Assembly (NCBI RefSeq): GCF_003605435.1
Contig: NZ_QXQB01000003.1
Coordinates: forward strand, 558,001 to 622,000
Direction: 5' to 3'
Length of the DNA stretch: 64,000 nucleotides
DNA from: Paenibacillus pinisoli
GTDB taxonomy: Bacteria > Bacillota > Bacilli > Paenibacillales > Paenibacillaceae
Shown: piece after piece, positions 53,419 through 63,313 of the stretch
Position numbering within the stretch: the stretch's first letter is position 1
How the letters are laid out: the number at the start of each line of letters is the position of its first letter
The notes under the pieces: model-generated
Seen by the model: only the letters and a program-made list of their open reading frames with translations
Databases searched by the model: none
What the model was told of the DNA's origin: nothing
Program-made: the position numbers and the translations under genes

Positions 53419-56400
53419 TTAAATCAGATCGGATTTGCGAAGCAGCCGCTGGATAACCGTCGCAACCTCGGCTCTTGTAATATAAGCCTTCGGCGCGAGT
53501 TGAATGGCGCTTCTTCCCATGATGATGCCTGCTTGAATGCTATCCGCGCTGCTGCTCCGCGCCCAATCGGACACAGCGGCTGCATCTGCAAACGGATCAA
53601 GCAGCGATTCAGCCGACGGCACCGAAAGCTTGGCGCTTAGACCGGTAATCTTCATCGCCTTGACGACGATGACCATTGCCTGCTCCCTTGTAATCTTGTC
53701 GTTCGGGCGGAACGTCCCGTCGCCGAAGCCGTCAATCAATTGGTATGCGACTGCTGTACTGATCGCTGTATTATACCAATCGGTCCCATGGACATCTGTG
53801 AAAGGAGCGGCTTCTTTGCTCGGTTTGAGCCCCAAGCCGCGGACGATAATCGCTACAAATTCAGCGCGGGTAATGTCGCGATTGGGACTAAACTTGCCGT
53901 TGCCGGTGCCGCTCGCAACCATGCGGGAACCCATGTCGTTCACCGCATCCTTCGCCCAATGCTTCTCGACATCACTGAATTCAAGCGGATGCCACACGAC
54001 TGAGTACGTGCTGTTGGTCAAGCTATTGATCACGGCGTAATATCTGCCGTCGATCACTGTGATCTTGGTCGGCACATGGCGAGATGTGCCATCCGGGTCG
54101 ACTACGACACCAGTCGTAATCTTGTTATGATCGACGCCATCCGGAATGGCAATAGCGCGTTCAACATATACGCTGAAGGTTGAAATTTCTACCGTCTTGT
54201 CGCCATAGGTACCCTTGACGATAAAGTCCATCGCTGGCATTACAGGCGTAAAGCTTCCCTTCGTTGCCGATTGCTCGACGATCTTCGCCATATCGGCCGG
54301 TGTTGAGCCAAATTGAAGCTCTACGGTAATGTCCTGCAGCGATACATTCGTTCCGAATTGCTTCGACAACTCATTCATGTTGATCTGAACGGAAGGCACC
54401 GTGTATATTGCACGATCGGTCTTCACAACAAGAGTAGCTTGCAGGTCCTCCATCTCTTGGATCAGCTCACCATTAAGCTGAGCCACCACTATATCGGAAT
54501 TGGTTTTCACCGGAACTGTCACGACTGCGCCAAATCCTTCAGCCGCAAGCTTGTCCTCGATCTTTTTTTGATCAACGATGATGATCATCGCCGACTGACC
54601 GTTAATAGTAGTGGGCTTTGCTATGCCTGCATTTTCGGCTTTGCCATTAACCAAAACAATGACGCCAGTTTCAGACTCGCTTGAATCGATAGGTTCTGAA
54701 GGATTCTGCGGCGTCGACGGAGTCGAGCCGCCATTCCTAACGGTTACAACTATCGTTTTGGTATCCGTCGCTCCGGCAATATCTACCCACGCCGTACCGT
54801 TCCACGTTTGCTTCTGGAACGTTGCTGTCACTGTATAGGTTCCAGCGGACGAAGGCCTGTAAGCAGCCGTGTATTTGCCGTTATTACCCTTCGTGAACGT
54901 CCCCGTCTTGCCGCTCTCTGTCGAGCTCCAGCTTACCGGCAAGTAACGCTCGTCACCGGCAAATGCTCCGTCCTCCGACTCCCTGTCGCCAACAGCTGTC
55001 AGCGTGGCTGCTGTGCCCGGCGTTACGCTGCTCGGGCTTGCGCCCACAATGTTGTTGTCCGGGTTCGCTTCCGTCGATTCCGTTACAGCCGTGACCGTCA
55101 TCTGTGTCGTCTTCGTATTCGTCGCTCCGGCGACCGCCACCCAGGCGGTGCCATTCCAGGTTTCCTTCTGGAAGATCGCGGTTACCGTATAGCTTCCAGC
55201 GGCGGAAGGCTTGTAAGCAGCCGAATACTTGCCGTTATTGTCCTTCGTGAACGTACCCAGCTTGCCGCTCTCGGTAGAATTCCAGCTTACCGGCACGTAG
55301 CGCTCGTCACCAGCAAGCTCTCCATCCGCCGATTGACGGTCGCCCTCAGCCGTCAGAGTAACTGTTGCGCCTGGCTTTACGCTACTCGGGCTTGCGTTGA
55401 CACTATTGTTGTCCGCGTCCGCTTCCGTCGGTTCTTCAGGCTCCGGTGCCGCCGTGACCGTCACTGTAGTCGTCTTTGTATTTGACGCTCCGGTGACTGA
55501 CACCCACGCCGTACCATTCCAGGTTTGCATCTGGAACGTTGCCGTAACCGTGTAGGTTCCAGGGGCGGAAGGCGTATACGCTGAGGTGTACTTGCCATCA
55601 TTATCCTTAGTGAAATTACCAATCTTGCCGCTTTCCGTCGAGCTCCAGCTTACCGGCACGTAACGCTCGTCACCATCAAGCTCTCCATCCGCCGATTGAC
55701 GGTCGCCCTCAGCCGTCAGAGTAACTGTTGCGCCTGGCTTTACGCTGCTCGGGCTTGCGCTGACACTGTTGTTGTCCGCGTCCGCTTCCGTCGGTTCTTC
55801 AGGCTCCGGTGCCGCCGTGACCGTCACTGTGGTCGTCTTTGTATTCGACGCTCCGGTGACTGACACCCACGCCGTACCATTCCAAGCTTGCATCTGGAAC
55901 GTTGCCGTGACCGTGTAGGTTCCAGGGGCGGAAGGCGTATACGCTGAGGTGTACTTGCCATCATTATCCTTAGTGAAATTACCAATCTTGCCGCTTTCCG
56001 TCGAGCTCCAGCTTACCGGCACGTAACGCTCGTCACCAGCAAGCTCTCCATCCGCCGATTGACGGTCTCCTGAAGCTGTCAGCGTGACCGCTGTACCCGC
56101 TGTTACGCTGCTTGGGCTCGCGCTGACACTGTTGTTGTCCGCGTCCGCTTCCGTCGGTTCTTCAGGCTCCGGTGCCGCCGTGACCGTCACTGTGGTCGTC
56201 TTTGTATTCGACGCACCGGTGACTGACACCCACGCTGTGCCATTCCAAGTTTGCATCTGGAACGTTGCCGTGACCGTGTAGGTTCCAGCGGCGGAAGGCG
56301 TATACGTCGACGTGTACTTATCGTTATTATCTTTCGCGAACGTACCTGTCTTGCCGCTTTCCGTCGAGCTCCAGCTTACCGGCACGTAACGTTCGTCACC

Positions 56401-58749
56401 GTCCAATGTGCCATCCGCCGATTGACGATCCCCCTCAGCCGTCAGCGAAACCGCTGTACCCGCTGTTACGCTGCTCGGGCTCGCGCTGACACTGTTGTTG
56501 TCCGCGTCCGCTTCCGTCGGTTCCGGTATCGCGGTTACCGTCACCGTAGTCATCTTCGTATCCGTCGCATCGGCAACCGCTACCCATGAAATACCATTCC
56601 AAGCTTGCTTCTGGAATAGCGCCGTGATTGTATAGCTTCCAGCTGCCGAAGTCATATAGTCGGATGTGTATTTGCCGTTATTGTCCTTCGTGAACGTCCC
56701 CATCTTTCCGCTCTCCGTCGAGCTCCAGCTTACCGGCATATAGCGTTCGTAACCAACAAATGCTCCGTCCGCCGATTGCCGGTCGCCTACAGCCGTCAGT
56801 GTGACTGTTGCTCCAGCTATCACGCTGCCCGGGTTCGCGCTGACACTGTTATTGCCCGCGTTCGCTTCCGGGGCTTCTGGTGCAGCCGTTGCCGTCACCG
56901 TTGCCGTCTTCATATCCGTCGCTCCGCTAACATCGCTCCACGCCGTACCGTCCCACTTTTGCAATTGGAATGTCGCCGTTACTGTATAGGTGCCCGCAGA
57001 AGCAGGCGTATAATCGGATATGTAGCTGCCGTTATTGTCCTTCGTAAACGTACCCGCCTTGCCGTTCTCCGTCGAGCTCCAGCCTACCGGCACGTAGCGT
57101 TCGTCACCCTCCAATACGCCTTCCGCCGATTGACGGTCACCCTCAGCCGTCAGCGTAACCGCTATACCTGCTGTTACGCTGCTAGGGTTCGCGCTGACAC
57201 TGTTGTTGCCGGGGCTGGCTTCCGTCGGTTCCGTCGGGACCGTTACCGTTACCGTTGTCGGTTTCATATCCGTTCCGGTATAGTACCATATGCCATCAAA
57301 AAGCATTTCCTTGTGGAAAGTTGCTGTTACATCATAACTGCCCGCCGCCGAAGGCGTATAAGCAGACGTGTAGTTGCCGTTGCTGTCCTTCGTGAATGTT
57401 CCTGACTTCCCGTTCTCCTCCGATGTCCAGCTTATCGGAACAAACCGTTCATCATAGGTGTTTCCGGTACTTGCTTCCTCACGGTCGCCTTTGGCCGTGA
57501 GCGTCACTGAGCCCCCTAACGAAACTTCGCTCGGACTTGCCGTCAAGCTGTTATTGTCAGGGTTTGCAGTTTTTGCAGGAGGCCGATTTACTGTCAAAGC
57601 CGGGAGGGGAGACGTCGCCAAAGATTCTTCATATTGATCGTTCCAGCGGCCGTCATACCACCTTTGCAGCATAAACTTAACATCGATTTCAAAGCGCCCT
57701 TGATTTCCAGGAGCATACTGGGCGGTGTAACTGCCATCATCGTCAAGTGTGAAGGAGCCTGTCTTTCCAAGTTCAGTGGACGACCATGTTGTCGGTATAT
57801 AGCGTGTGTCCCAATGATAGTACGTACTGCCCGGAGGGCTGTCTCCTTCCGCTGTCAGAGTGACTGCCTCGCCTACATTAATAGTCGTTGAGCTCAAAGT
57901 AAGCTTGTTTTTGAATTTATCTGCCTCGAAAGACTCAACAATTACACCTAATAACTTGGAGAGGTCGCGTCCATTTTTAACTTCTTTCCATTCTTTTGAA
58001 TATCCATTGTACTCCAACTCCTTGAATATAACCGTCACAGTAAAAACTCCACTGCTTGAAGGCGTGTATACAGAAGTGTACCTGTTCTCGCTATCCAAGG
58101 CAAAAGAACCCTCCGGATTGCCAGATTCCGAGGATCTCCATTTGTCCGGAATAATCTTCTGATCGCCATGTCCGACTCCTTCTTCGAACTGCCGTACTCC
58201 TTCAGCAACTACCGTGAAAGACGAACCGCTGTTGATTGTCGTAGAAGGCTCGACCAAAGCCCGAATCTGATCTGAAGGAGCAAGCACTGGCCATGGAGAT
58301 ACCAAAAAATGAGTTGTTTTAATATCAACAACGTCGGTATCCACCCAAACGCTGCCGTCCCATACTTGTTTTTTGAAATAATAGTTCAAATCAAACAATC
58401 CCAAGGTAGTACTTGTGGTAAACCATAATACCCCGCGGTTTTCTTTGTTTGAAATGCCCCCATTATAGTCCGTTTCCCAATAATCAAAGATATATCTCTC
58501 ATCTCCGATCACTTCCGGAGCCATATCTTCTCTATCTCCAACTACGTTTCCATTTCCTATCCGAATATTGCCATTAGGGGGATATGATTGTACGGAAAGA
58601 TCCTGATAAATATTGCGGCTGGGATCCGCCAAGGTCGGCGAGGCTGCCATTGCCTTCTGTCCGCCAACAACAAAATCAGGCAAAAGCAAAGCCAACACAA
58701 GAAATCCCGCAAAAAATCCTTTTAATACTCTTATCCTCTTTCGAGTCAT
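53419..58749 (-). CDS. Giant surface protein: ten Ig-like tandem repeats and three SLH domains
   Basis: 1,776 residues. Signal peptide (RKRIRVLKGF, hydrophobic core, AMA cleavage). After an N-terminal region come ten repeats of about 110-120 residues; a typical one begins DNNSVSASPSSVTAGTAVTL and contains DERYVPVSWSSTESGK and YTVTATFQ. Repeats 1-3 are divergent; repeats 6-9 are nearly identical in protein and DNA. A beta domain (about residues 1380-1560) precedes three SLH repeats (FSDVEKHWAKDAVNDMG and two more). Probably a wall-bound stalk or adhesin; function unknown. ATG has AAGGAGA 7 nt upstream. The repeats make it prone to copy-number change. Confidence 0.9.
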   Translation of the reverse strand: MTRKRIRVLKGFFAGFLVLALLLPDFVVGGQKAMAASPTLADPSRNIYQDLSVQSYPPNGNIRIGNGNVVGDREDMAPEVIGDERYIFDYWETDYNGGISNKENRGVLWFTTSTTLGLFDLNYYFKKQVWDGSVWVDTDVVDIKTTHFLVSPWPVLAPSDQIRALVEPSTTINSGSSFTVVAEGVRQFEEGVGHGDQKIIPDKWRSSESGNPEGSFALDSENRYTSVYTPSSSGVFTVTVIFKELEYNGYSKEWKEVKNGRDLSKLLGVIVESFEADKFKNKLTLSSTTINVGEAVTLTAEGDSPPGSTYYHWDTRYIPTTWSSTELGKTGSFTLDDDGSYTAQYAPGNQGRFEIDVKFMLQRWYDGRWNDQYEESLATSPLPALTVNRPPAKTANPDNNSLTASPSEVSLGGSVTLTAKGDREEASTGNTYDERFVPISWTSEENGKSGTFTKDSNGNYTSAYTPSAAGSYDVTATFHKEMLFDGIWYYTGTDMKPTTVTVTVPTEPTEASPGNNSVSANPSSVTAGIAVTLTAEGDRQSAEGVLEGDERYVPVGWSSTENGKAGTFTKDNNGSYISDYTPASAGTYTVTATFQLQKWDGTAWSDVSGATDMKTATVTATAAPEAPEANAGNNSVSANPGSVIAGATVTLTAVGDRQSADGAFVGYERYMPVSWSSTESGKMGTFTKDNNGKYTSDYMTSAAGSYTITALFQKQAWNGISWVAVADATDTKMTTVTVTAIPEPTEADADNNSVSASPSSVTAGTAVSLTAEGDRQSADGTLDGDERYVPVSWSSTESGKTGTFAKDNNDKYTSTYTPSAAGTYTVTATFQMQTWNGTAWVSVTGASNTKTTTVTVTAAPEPEEPTEADADNNSVSASPSSVTAGTAVTLTASGDRQSADGELAGDERYVPVSWSSTESGKIGNFTKDNDGKYTSAYTPSAPGTYTVTATFQMQAWNGTAWVSVTGASNTKTTTVTVTAAPEPEEPTEADADNNSVSASPSSVKPGATVTLTAEGDRQSADGELDGDERYVPVSWSSTESGKIGNFTKDNDGKYTSAYTPSAPGTYTVTATFQMQTWNGTAWVSVTGASNTKTTTVTVTAAPEPEEPTEADADNNSVNASPSSVKPGATVTLTAEGDRQSADGELAGDERYVPVSWNSTESGKLGTFTKDNNGKYSAAYKPSAAGSYTVTAIFQKETWNGTAWVAVAGATNTKTTQMTVTAVTESTEANPDNNIVGASPSSVTPGTAATLTAVGDRESEDGAFAGDERYLPVSWSSTESGKTGTFTKGNNGKYTAAYRPSSAGTYTVTATFQKQTWNGTAWVDIAGATDTKTIVVTVRNGGSTPSTPQNPSEPIDSSESETGVIVLVNGKAENAGIAKPTTINGQSAMIIIVDQKKIEDKLAAEGFGAVVTVPVKTNSDIVVAQLNGELIQEMEDLQATLVVKTDRAIYTVPSVQINMNELSKQFGTNVSLQDITVELQFGSTPADMAKIVEQSATKGSFTPVMPAMDFIVKGTYGDKTVEISTFSVYVERAIAIPDGVDHNKITTGVVVDPDGTSRHVPTKITVIDGRYYAVINSLTNSTYSVVWHPLEFSDVEKHWAKDAVNDMGSRMVASGTGNGKFSPNRDITRAEFVAIIVRGLGLKPSKEAAPFTDVHGTDWYNTAISTAVAYQLIDGFGDGTFRPNDKITREQAMVIVVKAMKITGLSAKLSVPSAESLLDPFADAAAVSDWARSSSADSIQAGIIMGRSAIQLAPKAYITRAEVATVIQRLLRKSDLI

Positions 58750-58980
58750 CTTCTAGTCTCCTTCGCAGCATATTGTGAACTCGAACTGCCGTTTCTTGTA
58801 AATCTATCAATGAGACTCGATCCTCATTAGATAGGCACCCGCATCATTGTACATCTCGAGAATAAACATAAAATAAACAAGAGTAACCTCCATACAATAT
58901 GGAATACATTTGATTATTTAACATTTTGATGGACTCGAAAATAAAGCTTTGATCTCCTTGCAGGCAGCGAAGCGCTCATC

Positions 58981-59008
58981 AAAAAAGCCCTCTCATTCAA
59001 GAGAGGGC
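58981..59008 (-). terminator. Terminator of the first DUF1259 gene
   Basis: Arms gccctctc (58987-58994) and gagagggc (59001-59008); reading leftwards TTTTTT follows. The rest of the 279-bp gap (58750-59028) is AT-rich upstream sequence of the giant SLH gene with no clear promoter. Confidence 0.85.
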
Positions 59009-59028
59009 ATTCTGCATTAACCTTCAAA

Positions 59029-59451
59029 TTAACCCAAGAAGGCAATAGATTGTTTCGTTTTCCTTGCAAATGCAATGGGATCATCGATCGACTCCCAGTG
59101 AATATACATAATGCGCGGGTTCTCGAACAGCCAATGATTATGGACTGCTGTTACTTTGATCCCGTGCTTGCGAAGGTTGGACAGCAATTGATTCACTTGA
59201 CTCTGCAAGAGGGCCGTTTCTCCCAAACAAAGCGCCCGGCCCGATTTGTCCAGCGATTCGAACGAAAATAACTGATAAAAAACGACTGGCGATGTAGTGC
59301 GTCTTCCTAATATTTTGGCCTTAAATACTCTATTTCTGGAAACAAAACAAACCGGGCCCTTTGTAATCTCATGTTCTGTTCCGCCTAAAATAGTTGAGAA
59401 TTGGTTGCATAGCCTTCTAAAACGAGGACTTGCTTTCGCTTGAGCTGCCAC
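59029..59451 (-). CDS. DUF1259 (LppY/LpqO-like) protein, copy 1
   Basis: 140 residues; the family core is clear: ALCLGETALLQSQVNQLLSN, LRKHGIKVTAVHNHWL and PRIMYIHWESIDDPIAFA. Mycobacterial relatives are lipoproteins, but there is no signal peptide here, so it is cytoplasmic. GTG start with AAAGGA upstream. Tandem paralogue of the next gene, about 52 bp apart. Function unknown. Confidence 0.8.
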   Translation of the reverse strand: MAAQAKASPRFRRLCNQFSTILGGTEHEITKGPVCFVSRNRVFKAKILGRRTTSPVVFYQLFSFESLDKSGRALCLGETALLQSQVNQLLSNLRKHGIKVTAVHNHWLFENPRIMYIHWESIDDPIAFARKTKQSIAFLG

Positions 59452-59503
59452 AAGATATCATCCTTTCGTAATATGATGAATATAGTTTCATCGCTAAGCC
59501 GCA

Positions 59504-59923
59504 TTAACCCAAGAATGCAATGGACTCCTTGGATTTTTTAGCAAACACAATCGGATTCTCAATGGCTTCCCAGTGCACATACATTATACGAGGAGTTTCA
59601 TTCAGCCAGTGGTTGTGAAGCGCAGTCACTTTTATCCCGCGTTTACGAAGATTGGACAACAATCGATTAACTTGGTTTTGGTGTACGGCGGTCTCGCCCA
59701 AGCAAAGTGCGCGGCCCGACTTATCAAGAGATTCGAACGAAAACATTTGCATTTGAACCAATGGGGAGCGCGTTCTTTTTTTCAGGATCGTCGCTCTTAA
59801 GTTTGTCATTCGCATGACAAAACAAACCGGGCCTTCATCAACCTCCGATGATGTACCTCCCAAGATTCTGCTAAATTGGGTACAAAGCCTTTTGAATCGA
59901 GGACTAACCCTTTTTGCCGCCAT
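59504..59923 (-). CDS. DUF1259 (LppY/LpqO-like) protein, copy 2
   Basis: 139 residues, clearly paralogous to the neighbour: SFESLDKSGRALCLGETAVH, NLRKRGIKVTALHNHWL, RIMYVHWEAIENPIVFAKK and the same SIAFLG end. The most variable parts are the first 50 residues. ATG preceded by GAGGAGGC. No signal peptide. First gene of the two-gene unit. Confidence 0.8.
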   Translation of the reverse strand: MAAKRVSPRFKRLCTQFSRILGGTSSEVDEGPVCFVMRMTNLRATILKKRTRSPLVQMQMFSFESLDKSGRALCLGETAVHQNQVNRLLSNLRKRGIKVTALHNHWLNETPRIMYVHWEAIENPIVFAKKSKESIAFLG

Positions 59924-60126
59924 ATGAAGCCTCCTCTAATTATTTTCCGGATAGCTTATGATCAAAGCAGCGAAGGTGTATGGGTATATTGCTATGGTAC
60001 AAGTATAAGGAGCAACTTTAGGCTCCTATCAAGCCTTTAACCCCGGGGAGTCCATGCTATTTTCGGTCTAATCCAATGAGTGAATCATACGCTAATAATG
60101 ATAACGACAACCGGGAGGGCATGTAG

Positions 60127-61548
60127 TTGAAAAAAGTTAAAGTCCGTCTGCAGCCTATTGTCAGCAGGATCAATATGCCGACTATTATAAAAACAACGGT
60201 CTTGCCGGGGGATTCGATCGAAAGCATTATTGTCGCAACCCAGGTCGGAGAGATCTTCTATATTAGACGCGGAGTGATTGGGACCTTGGCAGATATACGC
60301 CAGCAAGTCTTGCAGCTAGGCGGCACCAGTGGCGGATACGACGAACGAGGACTGTTAGGCCTGGCCTTTCACCCTCAGTTCTACTATAACGGTTTGTTCT
60401 ACCTCCATTACTCAGCGGCTGGAACCCAAGGGCCGACAGCTTTTTCGGAGTCTTTTAAACCTAACCCGTGCGATCCTGGCACTTTGAATCTAAAGTGGAT
60501 CAACAGGGAGCAACAATACGACCATATCGATACCCTTGAAGAATGGATTCTGCCATCGAACGGCCAGCCTCAAAGACGGCGGACACTACTAAATATAAGA
60601 AGGCCCTTTCTAAATCATAATGGCATCAACAGCTTAAACTTTTCTCCGGAGACAGGTAATCTTGTATTAACGACCGGGGATGGCGGATCAGCCTATGACC
60701 CTTTTAATTTGAGCCAAAACATCATGGAGATTGCAGGTAAAATCATTGAAATGGATGTCGGGATGCACACATTTACTGATCACCCGCCCGTCGTTACACG
60801 ATTTAACGAGCTGCCCGTGCCTATTCAGGAGACGCTTACGGTTATCGCCAAAGGGGTACGCAATATACCAGGCATTTCCTATCAAAGGTTCAATAATCAT
60901 TATGTGAAATACGCAGGCATTGTCGGACAGGAGCTGGTAGAATCCGTCTATTCATTCGTTCATTACACACCGGTACCGGTTACTCAAATTGTTCAAGCTT
61001 CCATGATGGGAGCTGATCTTGCTCAGGAGGAATTGATCAACTTTGGCTGGAGAGGGTGGGAAGGCGCCTTGCCTACCTCTGTGCCAAGAGACTGCTCGGC
61101 GAATGCGATGCTGAACGAGAAAACCATTGCCTATTACGATGAGGCTTTAAAAACCTCAGTGCTGCGTCTACAGCCTTTAACCAGTTATTATCATGAGGAT
61201 TCCCGCCCAGACAAGTTTGGAGGAATTGCGCTCACTGGCGTTCAGGCCTATAGCGGGAATGAAATCCCCGATTTGACGGGGAGCGTCGTCTTTACTGACC
61301 TTGCCCGGAAACAAGCCAATTCTCCTGTCAGGGGAGTTTTAGCCTATACCAGGCTCAAAGCGGATTGCGGGCCAAATGATTATACGGTTATGGATACGGA
61401 TTATCATTTCGGCTCTCAAGCCGCTTATTATGTTGGTCTAGGGGCTAACATGAATCAAACCCGGCTATTTTTAGGGGTTTACGGCTCTATGAAAGTCGCT
61501 GATGCTCATCTGGGCACTGTATTTGAGATTGTTCCATGGGGGCCGTAA
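60127..61548 (+). CDS. Glucose/sorbosone dehydrogenase-like beta-propeller protein
   Basis: 473 residues. Propeller features of the PQQ-dependent glucose/sorbosone dehydrogenase family: IVATQVGEIFYIRRG, DERGLLGLAFHPQFYYNGLF, FLNHNGINSLNFSPETGNLV, TTGDGGSAYDPFNLSQN, ELINFGWRGWEGALP and GSVVFTDLAR. No signal peptide or lipobox is visible, unusual for a family that is mostly exported. Start is TTG with GGGAGGG 7 nt upstream. Enzyme activity and cofactor are not shown by sequence alone. Confidence 0.8.
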   Translation: MKKVKVRLQPIVSRINMPTIIKTTVLPGDSIESIIVATQVGEIFYIRRGVIGTLADIRQQVLQLGGTSGGYDERGLLGLAFHPQFYYNGLFYLHYSAAGTQGPTAFSESFKPNPCDPGTLNLKWINREQQYDHIDTLEEWILPSNGQPQRRRTLLNIRRPFLNHNGINSLNFSPETGNLVLTTGDGGSAYDPFNLSQNIMEIAGKIIEMDVGMHTFTDHPPVVTRFNELPVPIQETLTVIAKGVRNIPGISYQRFNNHYVKYAGIVGQELVESVYSFVHYTPVPVTQIVQASMMGADLAQEELINFGWRGWEGALPTSVPRDCSANAMLNEKTIAYYDEALKTSVLRLQPLTSYYHEDSRPDKFGGIALTGVQAYSGNEIPDLTGSVVFTDLARKQANSPVRGVLAYTRLKADCGPNDYTVMDTDYHFGSQAAYYVGLGANMNQTRLFLGVYGSMKVADAHLGTVFEIVPWGP

Positions 61549-61971
61549 AGAGCGTGGTATCAGTAACATTAGAAAAGATGCCCCTGACGAGTACAGAGGC
61601 CATCTTCTTGTTAGTTAAGTTCGTGCATTTTCTAAATCGCATCCACAAACCTATGCAGACAATTGGTTTTACAGGTACATAAATCATTTTGCTAGCTGAG
61701 ACATTTCTATATTTCGTATGACTAAAACTTAAGGAGAGCCTAAGCGCTGCGCTGACAGCACTTAGGTTATTTATCTTTAATGGAGTTAAGTCCATAATTT
61801 GATAGGAAAGACCTCCGCTGCAAGCAAGGCGTGAGAGTTCTTTAGCAACTATAATGTCAATTCATGTCCTCCGGCATCCTGTAAAGGAGAAAAAAGGGGT
61901 TTTGGGAAACATTGCCGAATAATAGAATAGTGCTATACACCTATAACCATCTCAGGAAGGGGTCAAAAGAA
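61549..61971. other. 423-bp gap
   Basis: Holds the terminator of the propeller gene and then AT-rich sequence with the upstream region of the next membrane protein (AGGAAGG near 61956). No gene or clear promoter is seen. Confidence 0.4.
61573..61606 (+). terminator. Putative terminator of the propeller gene
   Basis: aaagatgcc (left) pairs with ggccatctt (right) with inner cctg/cagg pairing; weak T-rich tail (cttgtt). Confidence 0.5.
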
Positions 61972-62493
61972 GTGCAACAACGTAACAATAGAACTACATT
62001 CAATCAGCCCAACAGGCCAACGCCTGCCCAAGCTAACAGAGCGGTTAGCGGTCAATCACGTCCGGCTAGTCCTCAAGTAAATAGGACTGCTGTCAGTCAG
62101 ACAGAGGGAGCAGGCAGTCCCTCCACAAATTCGAATGTACCTGCAACAAAAGCCGCAATGAAGAACCAACCGAAAGATAGACTTGGATCAGCGGTAGTGT
62201 CCATGATATTCGGTATATTCGGAATTATATTGTTCATAGTAGGAATGATGAAATTGAACGATGATTCACTGTACAGCTATACGACTTCGCCGGGTACAGC
62301 AATTAGTCTTTTTTTCGCTTTTGTTCTAAACCTCGTTGGGTTCATCTTGGGAATTAGAGCAAAACGTTCTTCTAGTGGAAGAGGTATGGCAATAGCGGGA
62401 ATTACCCTGACAACATTGCCGCTTATCGTCTTTTTATTATTTATTGTAGGGATTATCCTTATCTCGATTATGAATAATGTTGAGATAAGGTAA
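61972..62493 (+). CDS. DUF4190-like membrane protein with disordered N-terminus
   Basis: 173 residues from GTG 61972 (AGGAAGG 8-10 nt upstream; a longer form from TTG 61912 has no ribosome site). The first about 80 residues are rich in Asn, Pro, Gln, Ser and Thr (disordered). Three hydrophobic segments follow (MIFGIFGIILFIVGM; FFAFVLNLVGFILGIRAK; LTTLPLIVFLLFIVGIILIS), with the GRGMAIAGI motif seen in DUF4190 proteins. Function unknown. Confidence 0.65.
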   Translation: MQQRNNRTTFNQPNRPTPAQANRAVSGQSRPASPQVNRTAVSQTEGAGSPSTNSNVPATKAAMKNQPKDRLGSAVVSMIFGIFGIILFIVGMMKLNDDSLYSYTTSPGTAISLFFAFVLNLVGFILGIRAKRSSSGRGMAIAGITLTTLPLIVFLLFIVGIILISIMNNVEIR

Positions 62494-62527
62494 GTCTAAG
62501 AGTCGCTTCCTGCTTCAACAGGGACGG

Positions 62528-62557
62528 CTTTTTCTTTTTCTTTTTCTTTTTCTTTTT
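62528..62557. repeat. CTTTTT microsatellite, five units
   Basis: Five consecutive copies of CTTTTT, just after the membrane-protein gene, probably forming the T-rich tail of its terminator. Prone to slippage. Confidence 0.85.
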
Positions 62558-62573
62558 CTCCCTCCTCTTCCCC

Positions 62574-63164
62574 TTACTTTTTATTCGAATCAGGGCGCCG
62601 CGGATTGACCGTGCCAAAGATATGATACGGCGTTATCCCATTTGCAAATAGGCTATCGATCAGCTTGACCAATTCTTCCGACGATAGATCTTTGCCGTTG
62701 CGTATCCAAAGGCGAAACATAGATATTAATGTTGATATGTAAAACTCAATGATGTATGGCGCTAAGACATCATTTGTTGGAAAGTCCACAATCAATCTCT
62801 CAAAGGGAATTTCTCTTTTCAGGCGTTCAACAAAATGAACAGAACCATAGTCGCCCAAGAGGGCTTTAAGAACTGAAATTTCCTCTGCATTTTCCAAGCA
62901 TTGAAGTGCATCTTGAAAAGTATGCGTAGAAAACTCTCTGCTTGCCATTTCCTCGTGAATGGATTTCAAAACATTCTCTTCAACGTAGTCCAACAACGCA
63001 TAGATATCTGTAAAGTATTGATAAAATGTACTGCGATTATATCCTGACTTGTTAGCAATCTCTTGAATAGATATTTTTTCAATTGGTTTTTGGCTATATA
63101 AATCACAGAATACATTTATAAAGGTTTGCCTTGTTTTGTCCGTAATTTCAGGTTGCTTGTTCAT
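62574..63164 (-). CDS. TetR-family transcriptional regulator
   Basis: 196 residues. N-terminal TetR helix-turn-helix (ISIQEIANKSGYNRSTFYQYF, about 25-45) with the family's TFYQYF, then a C-terminal ligand domain. Start is ATG 63164 with GGGGGC upstream. Divergent from a ketopantoate-reductase-like gene with a 12-bp palindrome between them; it probably represses that gene and itself. Ligand unknown. Confidence 0.87.
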   Translation of the reverse strand: MNKQPEITDKTRQTFINVFCDLYSQKPIEKISIQEIANKSGYNRSTFYQYFTDIYALLDYVEENVLKSIHEEMASREFSTHTFQDALQCLENAEEISVLKALLGDYGSVHFVERLKREIPFERLIVDFPTNDVLAPYIIEFYISTLISMFRLWIRNGKDLSSEELVKLIDSLFANGITPYHIFGTVNPRRPDSNKK

Positions 63165-63258
63165 GCTTTGCCCCCATTTCCGGTTCAATAGATGATCCGA
63201 CAAATATTAAAAATCTGATGGTTGATGACCCTATAGTGAATTCATACAATATTATTAT

Positions 63259-63270
63259 ACAACACGTTGT
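63259..63270. promoter_or_regulatory. Candidate TetR operator
   Basis: ACAAC-AC-GTTGT, a 12-bp inverted repeat in the 149-bp divergent gap, just after TATTAT. Short; binding is inferred. Confidence 0.35.
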
Positions 63271-63313
63271 TTGATTATTAACAAGGAATATCAACTATTT
63301 TAAGGAGGCTAAC

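Noticed and set aside
54808-57405. Plus-strand frames with repeated Arg-rich segments opposite the giant SLH protein
   Set aside because: They are the complement of the Ig repeats and repeat with the same period.
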